A stretch of DNA of 7,045 nt from Anaerolineales bacterium (GTDB lineage: Bacteria; Chloroflexota; Anaerolineae; Anaerolineales; UBA4823). The stretch's first letter is position 1, and each line of letters opens with the position of its first letter. The stretch lies in assembly GCA_022865865.1 (NCBI GenBank), contig JALHTN010000612.1, positions 1 through 7,045 of the forward strand, in the 5' to 3' direction. The notes under the pieces were generated by a model. It was not told the origin of the DNA. It ran no database searches and saw only the letters and a program-made list of their open reading frames with translations. The position numbers and the translations under genes are program-made. Positions 4,951 to 7,045 of the stretch are shown piece by piece.

Positions 4951-7045
4951 TTGGCCCGCCGTTTATTCCTTCTTTTGATACTCTTGGGTTTTATGATCGG
5001 CCCACAAGCCTCCCTCGCTTCACCCAGGGAACTGCCCGATCCGAAGCCGCGCGTCACGCTCACCCCTGGTGGGCTGCGCGTGTTTTGGCATGCACCAGCC
5101 CCGCAGATCCTAACGGACCCTGAGGGTTTAACCCATGTTGCAGTGCCAGGGTATGAATTGTTGGACTTGCCGGGAGTCCCCCAGCTGCCATTTTCCTCGG
5201 TACTGGTCTCGCTACCCCCGGATTCCAACCCGGTGCTGCAGGTTCTTTCTGCTTCCGAGACGAAACAAAATCTCCTGACACCTTTGGTTTTAGGCGATCA
5301 ACCTGCAGGAGTCAAGCGAGATTCGGCTGGACAGATCATCGGGGGAGCGTTCACGGATGCGACTAAAGAAACTTTCAGCGTGGACCAGGCAGCCATCTTG
5401 GAACCAATCGGTGTCGTGCGCGGTGTGCACCTGGCCCGGCTCTCTTTCTATCCAGTCCTTCCCCATGGGAACACACTGCGGGTGACCTCATCGTTGGAGG
5501 TGGAGGTTGATTTCGGACCTGTTCTTCAAGGGAGTGTCTCCGTTGAATCCACCCTAGATCCTTTGCATGACTTGTTGCGTGCTGCGGTGGTCAACCCTGA
5601 ACAGATGCAAATCGATGGAAAAAATCAACTTTCCACCACACAATATCGCGAGCTGCAAGCGAATGGTGCTTCAACCGTCGCAGTTGAAGTTTCCAGCAGG
5701 GGCATAACCGATATATCTGGCGCAGAGATAGCTGCCACTGGCGTCACAGTCAGTTCGTTTGACCGTTCTAAGCTCTCCCTCACACGGGACGGATCAAATA
5801 TCGCTTATCAATGGTTAGGTGATGATGATGACACGCTTGAACCTGGTGAAATCATCCGCTTCTTCGCCGATCCGCGCTTCAGCCGCTGGTCCACCACAGA
5901 TACCTATATCCTCAATCTCGATGGCTCCCCTGGAGTAAACATGGGTCCTGGTGAAGTATCCGGTGGTGAACCTGGGACACCTTGGGCTGAGCTATTCTTC
6001 GAGGACAATGAAATCTACACCCCGGGCTGCTACTGCGCACCTATTCCAGCCGGCAGAGATGGCGATCGCTGGGTATGGGATCATCTTCTATATGTTGAGC
6101 CATTACCAGGTGAAGATCCCGTTCCATTATCGAAAGATTATAAGTTTCATCTGACAGGTGTAGACAATTCACAAGAGTCAACATTATCAATTTGGCTTAT
6201 TGGTCAGACTGATTTTATTTTATCTCCTGATCATAAAATCAATATCCTTGTCAATGGACATTATCTTGGATCAAGGCAGTGGGATGGGAAAAATGCTTAT
6301 GAGACAGTTCTTTCATTCTCAGGAAGCTTCCTCAATGAAGGAGAAAACACACTCACAATTACTCTTCCAGGGATAGATGGTATCCCTCTTGACGGTATTT
6401 GGCTAGATGCATTTTCGATCCGCTATGCCTTAACCAACAATATTGCAGTTGGAGAATCAATTGGTTTTCTGGGTGTTGATCATGGTTCAAGCTACATGAT
6501 CACGCTATCGTCACCAGAATTACTGGCTTATGATATTACAGATCCAGAGCAACCATTATTTCTCACAAATACTTCTGGAAATCAAATAACTATCCTTGAT
6601 CCCAATGATGGTGTTGATCACAATTATTGGGTAACCACAAATAGCGGCATACAATCAGCAGATAATCTGCGCTTGTTGAAACAGCTTACGGCCTCACCGG
6701 GCTTTGGCGGCGCTGAGTATGTGATCGTTGCTCCTACGGAGTTCATCCCTTCCTTGGACCCGCTGGTGGGAATGCACAGATCCAACGGCCTGGAAGTTAT
6801 CGTCGAGGATGTCCAGGCGATTTACGATGTTTATAGCGGTGGGCGCCCGTTACCCTCTGCGATAAAAGATTACCTGGAAAACGCCTATTTCAATTGGAAC
6901 TTGCGCCCGCTGTATGTCTTGCTGGTTGGTGATGGCACCCATGATCCGAAGAACTACCGGGCAACTTCATCTACAACTTTCATCCCGCCTTTCCTGGAGG
7001 ATGTTGATCCCTGGGCGGGTGAAACCGCGGCTGATAACCGCTATG
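4951..7045 (+). CDS. Exported C25 (gingipain-type) cysteine peptidase, 3' end cut off by window
   Basis: The frame is open for 698 codons to the right edge. I chose TTG 4951 because it alone gives a signal peptide: MARRLFLLLILLGFMIG, then a likely cut after ASLA. The first ATG in frame (4993) would lose it. Residues 35-190 match the C25 propeptide style: VPGYELLDLPGVPQLPFSSV, then GVVRGVHLARLSFYPVLPHG and a VEVDF strand. Residues 245-325 carry the next C25 segment, with VAVEVSSRGI, DDDDTLEPGEIIRFFA and TDTYILNL. Residues 331-380 include GCYC and RWVWDH. A beta-sandwich occupies about 391-490 (NILVNGHYLG, LNEGENTLTITLPG). The caspase-like peptidase fold begins near 590 (YVIVAPTEF) and reaches LYVLLVGDGTHDPKNY (654-669) and ADNRY. 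The catalytic His (GHG) and Cys lie beyond the edge, so activity cannot be confirmed. No Shine-Dalgarno precedes TTG, so translation is probably coupled to the upstream gene. Acts outside the membrane; substrate unknown. Confidence 0.85.
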   Translation, partial: MARRLFLLLILLGFMIGPQASLASPRELPDPKPRVTLTPGGLRVFWHAPAPQILTDPEGLTHVAVPGYELLDLPGVPQLPFSSVLVSLPPDSNPVLQVLSASETKQNLLTPLVLGDQPAGVKRDSAGQIIGGAFTDATKETFSVDQAAILEPIGVVRGVHLARLSFYPVLPHGNTLRVTSSLEVEVDFGPVLQGSVSVESTLDPLHDLLRAAVVNPEQMQIDGKNQLSTTQYRELQANGASTVAVEVSSRGITDISGAEIAATGVTVSSFDRSKLSLTRDGSNIAYQWLGDDDDTLEPGEIIRFFADPRFSRWSTTDTYILNLDGSPGVNMGPGEVSGGEPGTPWAELFFEDNEIYTPGCYCAPIPAGRDGDRWVWDHLLYVEPLPGEDPVPLSKDYKFHLTGVDNSQESTLSIWLIGQTDFILSPDHKINILVNGHYLGSRQWDGKNAYETVLSFSGSFLNEGENTLTITLPGIDGIPLDGIWLDAFSIRYALTNNIAVGESIGFLGVDHGSSYMITLSSPELLAYDITDPEQPLFLTNTSGNQITILDPNDGVDHNYWVTTNSGIQSADNLRLLKQLTASPGFGGAEYVIVAPTEFIPSLDPLVGMHRSNGLEVIVEDVQAIYDVYSGGRPLPSAIKDYLENAYFNWNLRPLYVLLVGDGTHDPKNYRATSSTTFIPPFLEDVDPWAGETAADNRY
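6121..6660 (+). other. Low-G+C block inside the C25 peptidase gene
   Basis: A hand count gives 205 G+C in 540 nt (about 38%). The 180 nt before it contain 97 (about 54%) and the 240 nt after it 126 (about 53%). The block keeps the reading frame and encodes residues 391-570: the beta-sandwich domain and the linker to the peptidase fold. Codon choice shifts too, with TCA, TTA, ATT, AAT and CTT frequent here and GC-ending codons common outside. Confidence 0.7.

Noticed and set aside
4993..4995. ATG at 4993 as the start of the C25 peptidase
   Set aside because: It would begin in the middle of the hydrophobic core and destroy the signal peptide of an evident exported protease. TTG 4951 restores the basic n-region (ARR) and a full core.
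4098..5281. Minus-strand frames opposite the secreted protein and the start of the C25 gene
   Set aside because: Ser/Thr-rich shadow translations of GC-rich sense codons. The sense strand carries signal peptides and domain motifs.
6640..7045. Loss of the C25 catalytic dyad, because no GHG or catalytic Cys was seen
   Set aside because: In the family these residues come after the LVGDG strand, which here lies only about 35 residues before the window edge, so their absence reflects truncation by the window.

Overview
The window looks like chromosomal DNA from a bacterium of the Chloroflexota, most likely an Anaerolineae-type lineage. This is inferred from protein style only: secreted CAP-LysM, a gingipain-like C25 peptidase, and a secreted protein ending in a hydrophobic FLPL-type tail. 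No rRNA or taxon-specific marker is present. Coding DNA is near 50% G+C and the intergenic DNA is clearly AT-richer.

Layout, left to right. (1) Positions 1-787, minus strand: the N-terminal 262 codons of a secreted CAP-domain protein with a Pro/Asp/Thr linker and a LysM module. It runs off the left edge. (2) Positions 949-1425, minus strand: a stand-alone CinA C-terminal domain protein (PncC type, NMN amidohydrolase), with a TATAAT box so close to the ATG that its mRNA should be leaderless. (3) Positions 1503-3365, plus strand, divergent from pncC: a complete uvrC for nucleotide excision repair. It carries the GIY-YIG nuclease, the four-cysteine Fe-S signature, the UVR motif, the RNase H-like nuclease and the C-terminal (HhH)2. 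(4) Positions 3381-3521: a 46-residue protein 15 nt behind uvrC, with a consensus Shine-Dalgarno, eight consecutive lysines and one membrane segment. (5) Positions 3522-3939: a 418-nt AT-rich non-coding stretch. It holds a 13-bp direct repeat, a weak terminator-like hairpin, a good promoter and a roughly 178-nt leader with an imperfect inverted repeat. (6) Positions 3940-4947: a secreted 335-residue beta-rich protein. (7) Position 4951 to the right edge: the first 698 codons of a C25 (gingipain-type) cysteine peptidase. It starts at a TTG three bases after, and in the same frame as, the stop of the preceding gene.

How the genes fit together. PncC deamidates NMN, a by-product of NAD-dependent DNA ligase, and UvrC excises damage that ligase later seals. 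The divergent pncC/uvrC pair is therefore compatible with a repair and NAD-salvage theme, though this is inference. Genes 3940 and 4951 look like a two-gene secretion operon: a surface or secreted protein and a large exported peptidase, probably translationally coupled.

Most worth a second look are the TAG-AAT-TTG in-frame junction, the abrupt 540-bp low-G+C block inside the C25 gene (hand-counted about 38% against 53-54% on both sides), the FLPL tail beside a C25 peptidase, and the poly-lysine mini-membrane protein. I do not see a CRISPR array, insertion sequence, tRNA, rRNA or recognisable riboswitch.
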